DNA of 64,000 nt, taken from positions 27,660-91,659 of the forward strand of contig NZ_CDBW01000036.1 of assembly GCF_000820145.1 (NCBI RefSeq), written 5' to 3'. Shown piece after piece: positions 52,429-60,472 of this stretch. The notes under the pieces were generated by a model. The model had not been told where the DNA came from. It saw only the letters and a program-made list of their open reading frames with translations, and did no database searches. This DNA comes from Aeromonas sobria. Its GTDB lineage: Bacteria > Pseudomonadota > Gammaproteobacteria > Enterobacterales > Aeromonadaceae. Numbering within the stretch: the stretch's first letter is position 1; each line of letters starts with the position of its first letter. Both the position numbers and the translations under genes were made by a program.

Positions 52429-54102
52429 ATGCTTGAGAATCAGATGATGTTATTGGCGGTGTTCGAACGGGCGGCGCTGATGCTGATGACCCTCTTCTTC
52501 CTGACCCGCACCCGGCCGTTCCAGCGGTTGTTTCAGAAGCGTGATCACACCCCGGCCGAGCTGGTGCTGGTGGCCTCCATCTTCGGCCTGTTCGCCGTGT
52601 TCAGTACCTACACCGGCATTCCGGTGGAGGGGGCGCTGATCAACGTGCGGATCATTGCCATCATCTCCGGTGGCATCCTGTTTGGCCCCTGGGTCGGCAT
52701 TCCGGCCGGGGTCATCTCCGGTCTGCACCGCTACCTCATCGACATGGATGGTCACACCTCCATCCCTTGCCTCATCGCCAGTATTATCGCCGGTCTGCTC
52801 GCCACCTGGCTGCACCTGCGCTGCCGCAAGTCGCGGCTCTGGCTCTATGGCATTCTGGCGGGGATGCTGTGTGAAGGGCTGACCATGCTGCTGATCTGGC
52901 AGCTGACCGAGCCCCACTCGGTGGGGGTGGAGATCGTCAGCCACATCGCCTATCCGATGATCGCCGGGGCGCTCTGCATCGGCCTCATCATCAAGCTGGT
53001 GCAGGATCTGGATGACGAGAAGGAGCTGATTGCCGCCAAGCAGGCCAAGCTGGCGCTGGATATCGCCAACAAGACGCTGCCCTTCTTCCAGAACATCGAT
53101 CGCCACTCCCTCAGTCAGGTGTGCGCTGTGATCCGGCGCGATATCAGCGCCGATGCGGTGGCCATCACAGATACCCATGACGTGCTGGCCTATGTCGGGG
53201 TGGGCAAGGACTATTACGAGCTGGACGAGCACCACGCCATCAGCGGCATGACCCAGCAGGCGGTGCTGCTCGACCAGATCATCATCAACAACGATCTGCG
53301 CCAGTATCACCTCTCCGATTTCCACTCGGTCATCATTATTCCGCTGCGGGAAAATGGCTCGGTGAGCGGCACCCTCAAGATCTATTACCGCCGCACCCAC
53401 AGCATCACTAGCTCGCTGCGGGAGATGGCGGTGGGCCTCTCCCAGCTCATCTCCACCCAGATGGAGGTGTCGCGTATCGAGCAACTCAAGGAGATGACCC
53501 GCAAGGCGGAGTTCACCGCGCTGCAGAGCAAGATCAACCCGCACTTCCTGTTCAATGCCCTCAACGCCATCTCGTCACTGATCCGCATCCGGCCCCAGCA
53601 GGCGCGCCAGCTTATTGCCAATCTGGCGGATTATCTGCGCTACAACCTCAACAAGGGGGATGAGTTGATCGACATTCAGGAGGAGCTGCAGCAGGTGCGC
53701 GACTACGTGGCCATCGAGCAGGCCCGTTTCGGCGACAAGCTGGAGGTGGTGTTCGAGGTGGACGACGTACACATTCAGGTGCCGAGCCTGCTGTTGCAGC
53801 CGCTGGTGGAAAACGCCATCCTGCACGGCATCCAGCCCCGCAGCGCGCCGGGCCGGGTCACCATCGAGGTGAAACAGCTGGCGGGCGGTATCCGGGTAGC
53901 GGTGCGTGACACCGGTTACGGCATCAGTCAGGCGGTGATCGACGGGGTGGCCGCCGGTCGGGTGGAGAGCCGCAGCATCGGCCTGATGAACGTGCATCAG
54001 CGGGTCAAGCTGCTCTATGGCGACGGCCTGCATCTCAAGCGGCTGGAGCCGGGTACCGAAGTGAGTTTCTATCTGCCGGATCAGGAGTCGATGCCATGCT
54101 GA
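52429..54102 (+). CDS. ypdA: LytS-type sensor kinase YpdA (PyrS)
   Basis: 557 residues. The 5TM-LytS membrane domain (ASIFGLFAVFSTYTGIPVEGALINVRIIAIISGG; PAGVISGLHRYLID), then a GAF-like domain and a LytS kinase. The phosphoacceptor is His372 in KINPHFLFNALNAISS, and the ATPase box is PLVENAILHGIQPR. E. coli YpdA detects pyruvate. Downstream ypdB and the target yhjX make the identity strong; BtsS (YehU) is the nearest paralogue. Confidence 0.92.
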   Translation: MLENQMMLLAVFERAALMLMTLFFLTRTRPFQRLFQKRDHTPAELVLVASIFGLFAVFSTYTGIPVEGALINVRIIAIISGGILFGPWVGIPAGVISGLHRYLIDMDGHTSIPCLIASIIAGLLATWLHLRCRKSRLWLYGILAGMLCEGLTMLLIWQLTEPHSVGVEIVSHIAYPMIAGALCIGLIIKLVQDLDDEKELIAAKQAKLALDIANKTLPFFQNIDRHSLSQVCAVIRRDISADAVAITDTHDVLAYVGVGKDYYELDEHHAISGMTQQAVLLDQIIINNDLRQYHLSDFHSVIIIPLRENGSVSGTLKIYYRRTHSITSSLREMAVGLSQLISTQMEVSRIEQLKEMTRKAEFTALQSKINPHFLFNALNAISSLIRIRPQQARQLIANLADYLRYNLNKGDELIDIQEELQQVRDYVAIEQARFGDKLEVVFEVDDVHIQVPSLLLQPLVENAILHGIQPRSAPGRVTIEVKQLAGGIRVAVRDTGYGISQAVIDGVAAGRVESRSIGLMNVHQRVKLLYGDGLHLKRLEPGTEVSFYLPDQESMPC

Positions 54103-54155
54103 GTGCCATCATGGTTGAAGATAAGTGTGTGCCGCGAGAGGTGTTGTCATGCTGA
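54096..54155 (+). other. Mini-ORF duplicating the ypdB start
   Basis: Nineteen residues, MLSAIMVEDKCVPREVLSC. The first 17 align in frame with YpdB MLKAIIVEDEYLAREEL (10 identical), offset 53 bases. AGGAG lies ahead of its ATG. The ATG overlaps the ypdA stop, and its own stop overlaps the ypdB start by seven bases. Confidence 0.55.
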
Positions 54156-54892
54156 AAGCGATCATTGTGGAAGACGAGTATCTGGCCCGTGAGGAGCTGA
54201 TCTATCTGGTGAATCAGCACAGCACCATCGAGATAGTGGCGAGCTTCGAGGATGGGCTGGAGGCGTTCAAATACCTGCAGGATCACGAGGTGGATGTGGT
54301 ATTTCTGGATATCCAGATCCCCTCCATTGATGGCCTGCTGCTGGCCAAGAATCTGCATAAGTCGAGCCATCCGCCCCACATCGTCTTCGTCACTGCCTAC
54401 AAGGAGTTTGCGGTGGAGGCGTTCGAGCTGGAGGCATTTGACTACATCCTCAAACCCTACAACGAGCCGCGCATCATCAATCTGCTGCAAAAGCTCGAGC
54501 ATGCGGGCAAGTCGCAGCCAGCCATTACGGGGGAGGCGAGCGGCGACGTGATCAGCCCGCAGAATCGCACCGTCAATCTGGTGAAGGGGGAGCGCATCAT
54601 AGTCACCCCCTGCGAGCAGATCTACTACGCCGAAGCCGACGAGAAGCTCACCTATGTCTACACCCGCGATGATCGCTACGTGATGACCATGACCATCAGC
54701 GAGTTTGTCAGCCGCTTGCCGGCCGAGGGGTTCTTTCGCTGCCACCGCTCCTACTGCGTCAACATCAACAAGATCCGCGAAATAGTCCCCTGGTTTAACA
54801 GCACCTATCTCATCCGGCTCCATGATCTGCCGTTCGAGGTGCCGGTCAGTCGCAGCAACATCAAGGCGTTCCGTCAGCTGATGCGGCTCTGA
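54149..54892 (+). CDS. ypdB: LytTR response regulator YpdB (PyrR)
   Basis: 247 residues. Receiver domain with phosphoacceptor Asp54 (VVFLDIQIPS), then a LytTR DNA-binding domain (RIIVTPCEQIYYAEADEKLTYVYTRDDRY...FFRCHRSYCVNINKIREI). It closely matches E. coli YpdB as remembered. It activates yhjX. GAGAGG lies eight bases upstream of ATG 54149. Confidence 0.94.
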   Translation: MLKAIIVEDEYLAREELIYLVNQHSTIEIVASFEDGLEAFKYLQDHEVDVVFLDIQIPSIDGLLLAKNLHKSSHPPHIVFVTAYKEFAVEAFELEAFDYILKPYNEPRIINLLQKLEHAGKSQPAITGEASGDVISPQNRTVNLVKGERIIVTPCEQIYYAEADEKLTYVYTRDDRYVMTMTISEFVSRLPAEGFFRCHRSYCVNINKIREIVPWFNSTYLIRLHDLPFEVPVSRSNIKAFRQLMRL

Positions 54893-54893
54893 T

Positions 54894-54963
54894 TGTCATT
54901 CATTCCCGCCGATCTGCATTTCATGCCTTAATCGATCGGCGCGAGCTGCGTCTTGCCTATAGT
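54894..54963 (+). promoter_or_regulatory. YpdB-binding double site and promoter of yhjX
   Basis: TGTCATTCAT (54894-54903) and TGCATTTCAT (54915-54924) are separated by exactly 11 bases. The E. coli YpdB motif is GGCATTTCAT-N11-GGCATTTCAT; the second copy matches at nine of ten positions and the first at six. A -10 box TATAGT lies at 54958-54963 with no good -35, as expected for an activator-dependent promoter. Confidence 0.78.
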
Positions 54964-55001
54964 GGCCTCAATTTCCTTAAGGCCATCGACCGAGACGCAT
55001 C

Positions 55002-56192
55002 ATGACCAAAGAGATGAACCGCACCCGCTACCTGACACTGATCGGTACCATCATCACCCAGTTCGCGCTGGGTTCTGTCTACACCTGGAGCCTGTTCAAC
55101 GCCCAGCTCTCCGACAAGCTGGACGAGCCGGTGAGTCAGGTGGCGTTTGCCTTTGGCCTGCTCAGCCTGTCGCTGGCAGTCGCCTCCTCCATGGCTGGCA
55201 AGCTGCAGGAGCGGTTCGGGGTGCGCAACGTCACCCTGGGTGCTGGCGTGCTGCTCGGCATCGGCTTCTTCCTCACCGCCCATGCCAGCAATCTGGCGAT
55301 GCTCTACCTCTGCGCGGGCATTCTGGTCGGTTTTGCCGACGGTACCGGCTACCTGATGACCCTCTCCAACTGTGTGAAGTGGTTCCCGGAGCGCAAAGGG
55401 CTCATCTCCGCCTGCTCCATCGGGGCCTATGGCCTCGGCAGTCTCGGTTTCAAATACATCAACCTGCTGCTGCTCTCCAGCGCGGGTCTTGAGACCACCT
55501 TCCAGCTGTGGGGCTTGATCGCCATGTCCATGGTGCTGGTGGGCGGCATGTTGATGAAGGATGCGCCCAAGCAGGCCGCCTCTTTGCAACAGACCGAGAG
55601 TCGTGACTTCACCCTGGCTGAGGCGATGCGCAAGCCGCAATACTGGATGCTGGCGCTGATGTTCCTCACCGCCTGCATGAGCGGCCTCTACGTCATCGGC
55701 GTCGCCAAAGACATCGGCGAAAGCATGGTCGGTCTGTCGACTGCGGTGGCGGCCAACGCCGTTGCCATCATCGCCATGGCCAACCTGGGTGGCCGTCTGG
55801 TGCTGGGTATCCTCTCCGACAAGATGTCCCGCATTCGGGTCATCACCATCGCCCAGCTGATTACCCTGGCGGGCATGGTGCTGCTGCTGTTCGTGCCGCT
55901 CAATGCCAACCTCTTCTTCGTGGCAGTCGCCTGTGTGGCATTTAGCTTCGGCGGCACCATCACCGTCTACCCCTCGCTGGTGAGCGACTTCTTCGGTCTC
56001 AACAACCTGACCAAGAACTACGGCGTCATCTACTTAGGCTTTGGTCTGGGCAGCATCATCGGCTCCATCGTTGCCTCCCTGTTTGGCGGCTTTATGGCGA
56101 CCTTCAACCTGATCCTGGTGTTGCTGGTGGTGGCGCTGGTGCTCTCCCTCACCATCCGCCTGCCGGCGCCGGTAGCGGTGGAGCGGGCCTGA
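55002..56192 (+). CDS. yhjX: OFA-family MFS transporter YhjX (pyruvate-linked)
   Basis: 396 residues, 12 membrane helices. The start RYLTLIGTIITQFALGSVYTWSLFN and segments KWFPERKGLISACSIGAYGLGSLGFK and NLTKNYGVIYLGFGLGSIIGS closely match E. coli YhjX. In E. coli YpdB induces yhjX in response to pyruvate; here the three genes are contiguous. Transport of pyruvate or a related acid across the inner membrane is likely but not proven by sequence. Confidence 0.92.
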   Translation: MTKEMNRTRYLTLIGTIITQFALGSVYTWSLFNAQLSDKLDEPVSQVAFAFGLLSLSLAVASSMAGKLQERFGVRNVTLGAGVLLGIGFFLTAHASNLAMLYLCAGILVGFADGTGYLMTLSNCVKWFPERKGLISACSIGAYGLGSLGFKYINLLLLSSAGLETTFQLWGLIAMSMVLVGGMLMKDAPKQAASLQQTESRDFTLAEAMRKPQYWMLALMFLTACMSGLYVIGVAKDIGESMVGLSTAVAANAVAIIAMANLGGRLVLGILSDKMSRIRVITIAQLITLAGMVLLLFVPLNANLFFVAVACVAFSFGGTITVYPSLVSDFFGLNNLTKNYGVIYLGFGLGSIIGSIVASLFGGFMATFNLILVLLVVALVLSLTIRLPAPVAVERA

Positions 56193-56220
56193 TAAGCCTC
56201 CCTGCCACAGCAAGCAAAAA

Positions 56221-56249
56221 CAAAGACCCGGGCCATGCCCGGGTCTTTG
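56221..56249. terminator. Bidirectional terminator between yhjX and purK
   Basis: A 13-bp stem, CAAAGACCCGGGC (56221-56233) with GCCCGGGTCTTTG (56237-56249), loop CAT. The upstream A-run (AAAAACAAAG) gives the T tail for purK on the minus strand. Confidence 0.9.
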
Positions 56250-56265
56250 CATTTCCGATGGTCGA

Positions 56266-57390
56266 TCAGCGTGGCGCTAGCCCCAGCAGCTGGCGGGCCT
56301 GACGGCAGGTCTCCTCCACCGTTGACCACTCACCACCGGTTACTGTGATATGGCCCATCTTGCGGCCGGGGCGGGGGTCGCCCTTGCCGTAGAGGTGCAG
56401 ATGCAGACCGGGCAGCGCCAGCAGGGCGGCCCAGTCGGGCGTGCCGTTTTGCCAGAGATCCCCCAGCAGGTTGATTAACAGGGCGGGGCGCACGACGATC
56501 TGCTCTGGCAGCGGCAGATCGCACAGGGCGCGCACCTGCAGCTCGAACTGGCTGCATGCGGCGTTGTCGAGGCTGGGGTGGCCCGAGTTGTGGGGGCGGG
56601 GCGCCAGCTCGTTGACCAACAGCTGGCCGCCCACCAGGAAGAACTCCACCGTCAGCACCCCGACGTAATCAAGGGCGGCGATTAGCCGCTCGGCTATCCC
56701 TTTGGCTTCACTCTCCAGCGCCTGCACATTGGCCGGGGAGCGGGTCTGATCGAGAATGCCGCCGCTGTGCCAGTTCTGCACCAGCGGCAGGGCGCTGATG
56801 GTACCGCTTGGACTGCGGGCAAGGGTCAGGGCAAATTCCCCCTCCAGCGGCAGACGTTTCTCCAGCACGCAGGGTACGCCACTGGCAGTCAGCGCGCTCG
56901 CCAGCTCATCCAGATTGCCGACCTGCCACTGTCCCTTGCCGTCGTACCCCTCGCGGGCGGTCTTGAGGATGGCGGGGAACAGCGTGCTGGCCTGTGCGGG
57001 GATGGGATCTCCCGCCAGCAGCGCCAGATGGGGGGCGACCGGGATATTGGCCCCGCGCAGAAAGGCCTTCTCCTCGCGGCGATCCTGACAGATGCGCACC
57101 GCGCTGGCGGCTGGCCGCACCGGTTTTTGTTTTTCCAGTAGGGCGAGAGTGGCGGCGGGCACGTTCTCGAACTCGCAGCTGATGGCCTCGCAGCGGCTGG
57201 CCAGATCATGCAGTGCGGCGGTGTCGTCATAGGGGGCGACAATATGGTGATCGGCGGCGGCACCGGCGATGCTGGCCGGGTCAGGATCCAGCACCACCAC
57301 CTTGTAGCCGAGGCGGTGGGCGGCCATCACGAAGTAGCGGCCAAGCTGGCCGCCCCCCAGCATGCCGAGGGTGGCGGGGGGCACTATCAT
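56266..57390 (-). CDS. purK: N5-carboxyaminoimidazole ribonucleotide synthase
   Basis: 374 residues, ATP-grasp enzyme that carboxylates AIR with bicarbonate and ATP in purine synthesis. Start MIVPPATLGMLGGGQLGRYFVMAA; ATP-grasp motifs KTAREGYDGKGQW and VLEKRLPLEGEFAL; ending LLVNELAPRPHNSGHPSLDNAACSQFE. The start overlaps the purE stop by four bases. Confidence 0.98.
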   Translation of the reverse strand: MIVPPATLGMLGGGQLGRYFVMAAHRLGYKVVVLDPDPASIAGAAADHHIVAPYDDTAALHDLASRCEAISCEFENVPAATLALLEKQKPVRPAASAVRICQDRREEKAFLRGANIPVAPHLALLAGDPIPAQASTLFPAILKTAREGYDGKGQWQVGNLDELASALTASGVPCVLEKRLPLEGEFALTLARSPSGTISALPLVQNWHSGGILDQTRSPANVQALESEAKGIAERLIAALDYVGVLTVEFFLVGGQLLVNELAPRPHNSGHPSLDNAACSQFELQVRALCDLPLPEQIVVRPALLINLLGDLWQNGTPDWAALLALPGLHLHLYGKGDPRPGRKMGHITVTGGEWSTVEETCRQARQLLGLAPR

Positions 57391-57896
57391 GTCGGCTCCT
57401 CCAGTTGCAGCGCCAGCACCCGGTCGCGCTCGTGGGTGCGGAAGTCGTCGAGCTGCTGCCGGTAGCGGGGGGCGTCGTCATCCCGGGCGACCGAGAGCAG
57501 GGAGACCGCGAACAGGGCGGCATTGGCGGCCCCCGCCTCGCCGATGGCGAAGGTGGCGACCGGCACGCCTTTAGGCATCTGCACGATGGAGAGCAGGGAG
57601 TCCATCCCCTTGAGGTGGCGGGAAGGGATAGGCACCCCCAGCACCGGCAGGGTGGTCTTGGCGGCGACCATGCCCGGCAGGTGGGCGGCGCCACCGGCCC
57701 CGGCGATGATGGCGCGCAGGCCACGATCGCGGGCACTGGCGGCATACTCGAACAGCAGGTCCGGGGTCCGATGGGCCGAGACTACGCGCGCTTCGTAGGG
57801 GACGCCGTGCTCCTTGAGGATGCGGGCGGCGGCCTGCAGCACGGGCCAGTCGGAGTCGGAGCCCATTACCAGGCCGATCAGCGGAGGGGTGTTCAT
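57387..57896 (-). CDS. purE: N5-carboxyaminoimidazole ribonucleotide mutase
   Basis: 169 residues. It isomerises N5-CAIR to CAIR, the step after PurK. Landmarks are GLVMGSDSDWPVLQAAARIL, SAHRTPD and IIAGAGGAAHLPGMVAA. ATG 57896 gives the family length; the longer frame crosses the PurR box. Operon purE-purK. Confidence 0.98.
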   Translation of the reverse strand: MNTPPLIGLVMGSDSDWPVLQAAARILKEHGVPYEARVVSAHRTPDLLFEYAASARDRGLRAIIAGAGGAAHLPGMVAAKTTLPVLGVPIPSRHLKGMDSLLSIVQMPKGVPVATFAIGEAGAANAALFAVSLLSVARDDDAPRYRQQLDDFRTHERDRVLALQLEEPT

Positions 57897-57913
57897 GTGT
57901 ATTGGTTCCTTGC

Positions 57914-57929
57914 TGTTAAACGTTTGCTT
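57914..57929 (-). promoter_or_regulatory. PurR box upstream of purE
   Basis: The minus strand reads AAGCAAACGTTTAACA, with the conserved GCAAACGTTT core of the PurR operator (ACGCAAACGTTTGCGT). It lies 18 bases before the purE start, the usual place for purine repression. Confidence 0.8.
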
Positions 57930-57938
57930 TAAGTGAAC

Positions 57939-57961
57939 AAAAAGAGCCGGCAAGCCGGCTC
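57939..57961 (-). terminator. Rho-independent terminator after sbtB
   Basis: GAGCCGGC (57944-57951) and GCCGGCTC (57954-57961), loop AA; on the minus strand followed by TTTTTG. It overlaps the sbtB stop codon. Confidence 0.88.
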
Positions 57962-58262
57962 AGAATTTCTCGGGTCGCACGATTTCGACCGGTTGCAAAA
58001 AGGCGATCATGGCGTAGTCGGGGTAGTAGCGACTCTGCAGGTGTGCCAGCAGCCGCTCCGCCTGCTCGCGGTTGCAGATCGCCTCCAGCCGGATGTTGCC
58101 GCTCTCACTCCAGCTGGCGTTGCGCTCGCCGTGATCACCCCGACCCCGGGCATCGGTGATGGTGTAGCCGCGCAGTCCCTCTGTGGTGAGGGTGCGCAGC
58201 AGAGTGGGTTCCAGATTCGCCTCTGTGATGACGGTGAGCAGGGTGCGGGTCTCGGTCTGCAT
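57960..58262 (-). CDS. sbtB: PII-like signalling protein SbtB
   Basis: 100 residues, ferredoxin-like PII fold. Landmarks are LTVITEANLEPTLLRTLTTEGLRGYTITDARGRG and the C-terminal strand YAMIAFLQPVEIVRPEKF; the T-loop region is GDHGERNASWSESGN. SbtB binds adenyl nucleotides and controls the bicarbonate transporter SbtA in cyanobacteria. The gene follows sbtA by four bases. Confidence 0.88.
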   Translation of the reverse strand: MQTETRTLLTVITEANLEPTLLRTLTTEGLRGYTITDARGRGDHGERNASWSESGNIRLEAICNREQAERLLAHLQSRYYPDYAMIAFLQPVEIVRPEKF

Positions 58263-58266
58263 GTGG

Positions 58267-59193
58267 CTACTCCGTAAAGTGGTGGGCCCAGCTGTGGTAG
58301 AGCGGGATCCCCAGTATGATGTTGAACGGGAAGGTGACCCCCAGCACGGCGCTGAGGGACAAACCGGGGTTGGCCTGCGGCAGGGCGATACGCATGGTGG
58401 CCGGCACAGCAATATAGGATGCACTGGCCGCCAGGGTGGCCAGCAGGGTCAGGCCGCCGAGTGAGAGCCCTATGATTTGGCCAACCGCCAGTCCCAGTAA
58501 GGCAGAGGCCAGCGGCATCAACAGCGCGAAGCCGAGCAGGAAGAAGCCATGTTTGCGCAGGTCCTGACACTGGCGTGCGACGATCAGCCCCATCTCCAGC
58601 AGGAACAGCGCCAGTGCCCCCTTGAACAGGTCGACGAACAGCGGTTTGAGCGGGGCAACGCCATCCGGGCCAGCCAGATAACCGATGGCCATACCACCCA
58701 ACAGCAGGGTCACCCCTTTGCCGAGGAAGGTTTCGTGAGCCAGCATGCGCCAGCGGGTCTCGCGGCTGATGCCGCGAGCCAGCACGATCCCCACCAGGAT
58801 GGCCGGGATCTCCATCACCGCGAGGAAGATGGAGAGCTGTGATTCAAAACTGATGCCGCGCTCGGTCAGCCAGTTCACCCCGACCGCAAAGGTGGCCACG
58901 CTGACCGAGCCGTAATGGGCGGCGGTGGCGGCGGCATCGACCCGGTTCATCTTGATCCGCAGCAGGGCAAAGCCTGCCAGGGTCTGCACCACCCCGAGCA
59001 GGATAACCAGCGCCAGCTGTGGTAGCAGGGGTAACAGGGGTTGTTGGGCCAGACCGACGCCGCCCTTGAGGCCAATGGCCAGCAGCAGGAAAAGGGAGAG
59101 GGTATCGTAGAGCGCGGGCGGCAGTTTCAGTTCTGATCGCACCAGACCGGCCAACAGACCAAACAGAAAGAACAGAACAACAACGTCCAGCAT
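58267..59193 (-). CDS. sbtA: Sodium-dependent bicarbonate transporter, SbtA family
   Basis: 308 residues, ten membrane helices. Landmarks are LFFLFGLLAGLVRSELKLPPALYDTLSLFLLLAIGLKGGVGL, MNRVDAAATAAHYGSVSVATFAVG and ASASYIAVPATMRIALPQANPGLSLSAVLGVTFPFNIILGIPLYH. The last two are the substrate-site signatures. It would import bicarbonate with sodium. ATG 59193 gives the family length; no clear ribosome site precedes it. It is divergent from a LysR gene. Confidence 0.9.
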   Translation of the reverse strand: MLDVVVLFFLFGLLAGLVRSELKLPPALYDTLSLFLLLAIGLKGGVGLAQQPLLPLLPQLALVILLGVVQTLAGFALLRIKMNRVDAAATAAHYGSVSVATFAVGVNWLTERGISFESQLSIFLAVMEIPAILVGIVLARGISRETRWRMLAHETFLGKGVTLLLGGMAIGYLAGPDGVAPLKPLFVDLFKGALALFLLEMGLIVARQCQDLRKHGFFLLGFALLMPLASALLGLAVGQIIGLSLGGLTLLATLAASASYIAVPATMRIALPQANPGLSLSAVLGVTFPFNIILGIPLYHSWAHHFTE

Positions 59194-59304
59194 GAGGGCT
59201 CGCGGGTTGGAGTGGAGATAATGGTTGCATGCTAGAGCCCGCGATGTTTCGATAAAATCAGATTCTGACTGATGGTTGTTCGGTAAAAACTGATAGAGGA
59301 CGGC

Positions 59305-60207
59305 ATGCTCAACTACAAACAGCTCTACTACTTCTGGCATGTGGCGCGCAGTGGCAGCGTGACGCAGGCGGCGCAACAGTTGCATCTCACGCCGCAGACT
59401 ATCAGCGGTCAGGTCGCCGAACTGGAGAGCTCCCTCGGGGTGGCGCTGTTCAACCGGGTGGGGCGCCGCCTCGAACTGACGGCTGCTGGACGGCAAGCGC
59501 AGGAGCAGGCGGGGGCGATTTTTTCGCTCGGCGCCGAGCTGGAACACTCCCTGCGCCACGCCAGTCAGGAGCTGACCATGCAGGTGGGGATCGCTGACTC
59601 GGTGCCCCGAGCGTTGGCGTTCGAGCTGCTGGCCCCGGCGATGGCGCTGGCGACACCGCTGCGGTTGATATGCCACGAAGAGCGGGCCGAGTTGCTGTTC
59701 AGCGAACTGGCCCGTCATAAGCTCGACATGGTGCTGATCGATCGTCCGCTGCCAGCCGACAGCAATCTGCGCGGTTATAACCACGAACTGGGACGCAGCC
59801 CGCTGGCGCTGTTTGCTACACCCGAGCTGGCAGCGCGGGCGCGGGCTGGTTTTCCCGCCTCGCTGGAGGGGTTGCCGCTGCTGATCCCCGGCGACAAATC
59901 GGCCACCCACGACCGGTTGCTGGCGTGGTATCGCCAGCAGGGCATCCATCCCCATCTGGTCGGTCAGTTTGACGACTCGACTCTGATGAAGTCGTTCGGC
60001 AAGGCGGGGATGGGGATCTTTCCCGCGCCACTGGCGATGGCCGACGAGATTGTGCGTCTCTACGGGGTAGAACGCATTGCCACCCTGCCCGAGGTGACGC
60101 TTTCCTACTATCTGGTCTCGGCGGGCCGCCATCTCTCCCATCCCGGAGTGCAGGCGGTGATGGCGGGGGCACAGCAGCGGCTGGCAGCGCTGGGTGGCCA
60201 TACATAG
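59305..60207 (+). CDS. LysR-family regulator, NhaR-like
   Basis: 300 residues. The start MLNYKQLYYFWHVARSGSVTQAAQQLHLTPQTISGQVAELE is strikingly like NhaR, the sodium-responsive regulator of nhaA. The effector domain is LysR-type. It is divergent from sbtA across 111 bases, so control of a sodium/bicarbonate symporter in response to sodium or pH is a reasonable inference. The region between holds TCGCGGG (59200-59206) and CCCGCGA (59238-59244). Confidence 0.9.
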   Translation: MLNYKQLYYFWHVARSGSVTQAAQQLHLTPQTISGQVAELESSLGVALFNRVGRRLELTAAGRQAQEQAGAIFSLGAELEHSLRHASQELTMQVGIADSVPRALAFELLAPAMALATPLRLICHEERAELLFSELARHKLDMVLIDRPLPADSNLRGYNHELGRSPLALFATPELAARARAGFPASLEGLPLLIPGDKSATHDRLLAWYRQQGIHPHLVGQFDDSTLMKSFGKAGMGIFPAPLAMADEIVRLYGVERIATLPEVTLSYYLVSAGRHLSHPGVQAVMAGAQQRLAALGGHT

Positions 60208-60220
60208 AAATCTGGATGGC

Positions 60221-60249
60221 TATACATCCAGCCTTGCTCTGCCTATAAT
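60221..60249 (+). promoter_or_regulatory. Promoter of the btuB leader
   Basis: TATACA (60221-60226) and TATAAT (60244-60249), spacer 17. TGGATG and CATCCA (60213-60230) form an inverted repeat across the -35; it also follows the upstream LysR stop and may act as a weak hairpin. Confidence 0.75.
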
Positions 60250-60261
60250 CCTCCCGCTTTG

Positions 60262-60412
60262 GCGCATCATGCTTAATAGGGAATCCGGTGAAAATCCGGA
60301 GCTGGCGCGCAGCGGTAAGGGGGAGCGAAGCGACATCAGGGCACTGCCGTCAGGTGGGAAGCCGTCGCCGTAGGTTATTAGCCCCCGAGCCCGAAGACCT
60401 GCCAAAGTTCGT
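60262..60412 (+). ncRNA. Cobalamin (B12) riboswitch of btuB
   Basis: The leader contains GGGAATCCGGTG near the 5' end, the AATCCGG repeats, CACTGCCG and the B12 box AGCCCGAAGACCTGCC (60388-60403). It ends about 60 bases before the btuB start. Binding of adenosylcobalamin would close the ribosome site and reduce BtuB synthesis. Confidence 0.95.
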
Positions 60413-60472
60413 ATTTCGTGCCGAGAGAAACCGGCCACGAAGTAGATACTTACGCGAACTTAAGGATCTCTC

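Noticed and set aside
58267..60201. Long minus-strand frame extending sbtA to 644 codons
   Set aside because: The N-terminal 336 residues are antisense to the LysR gene; only the part from 59193 has membrane helices and family motifs.
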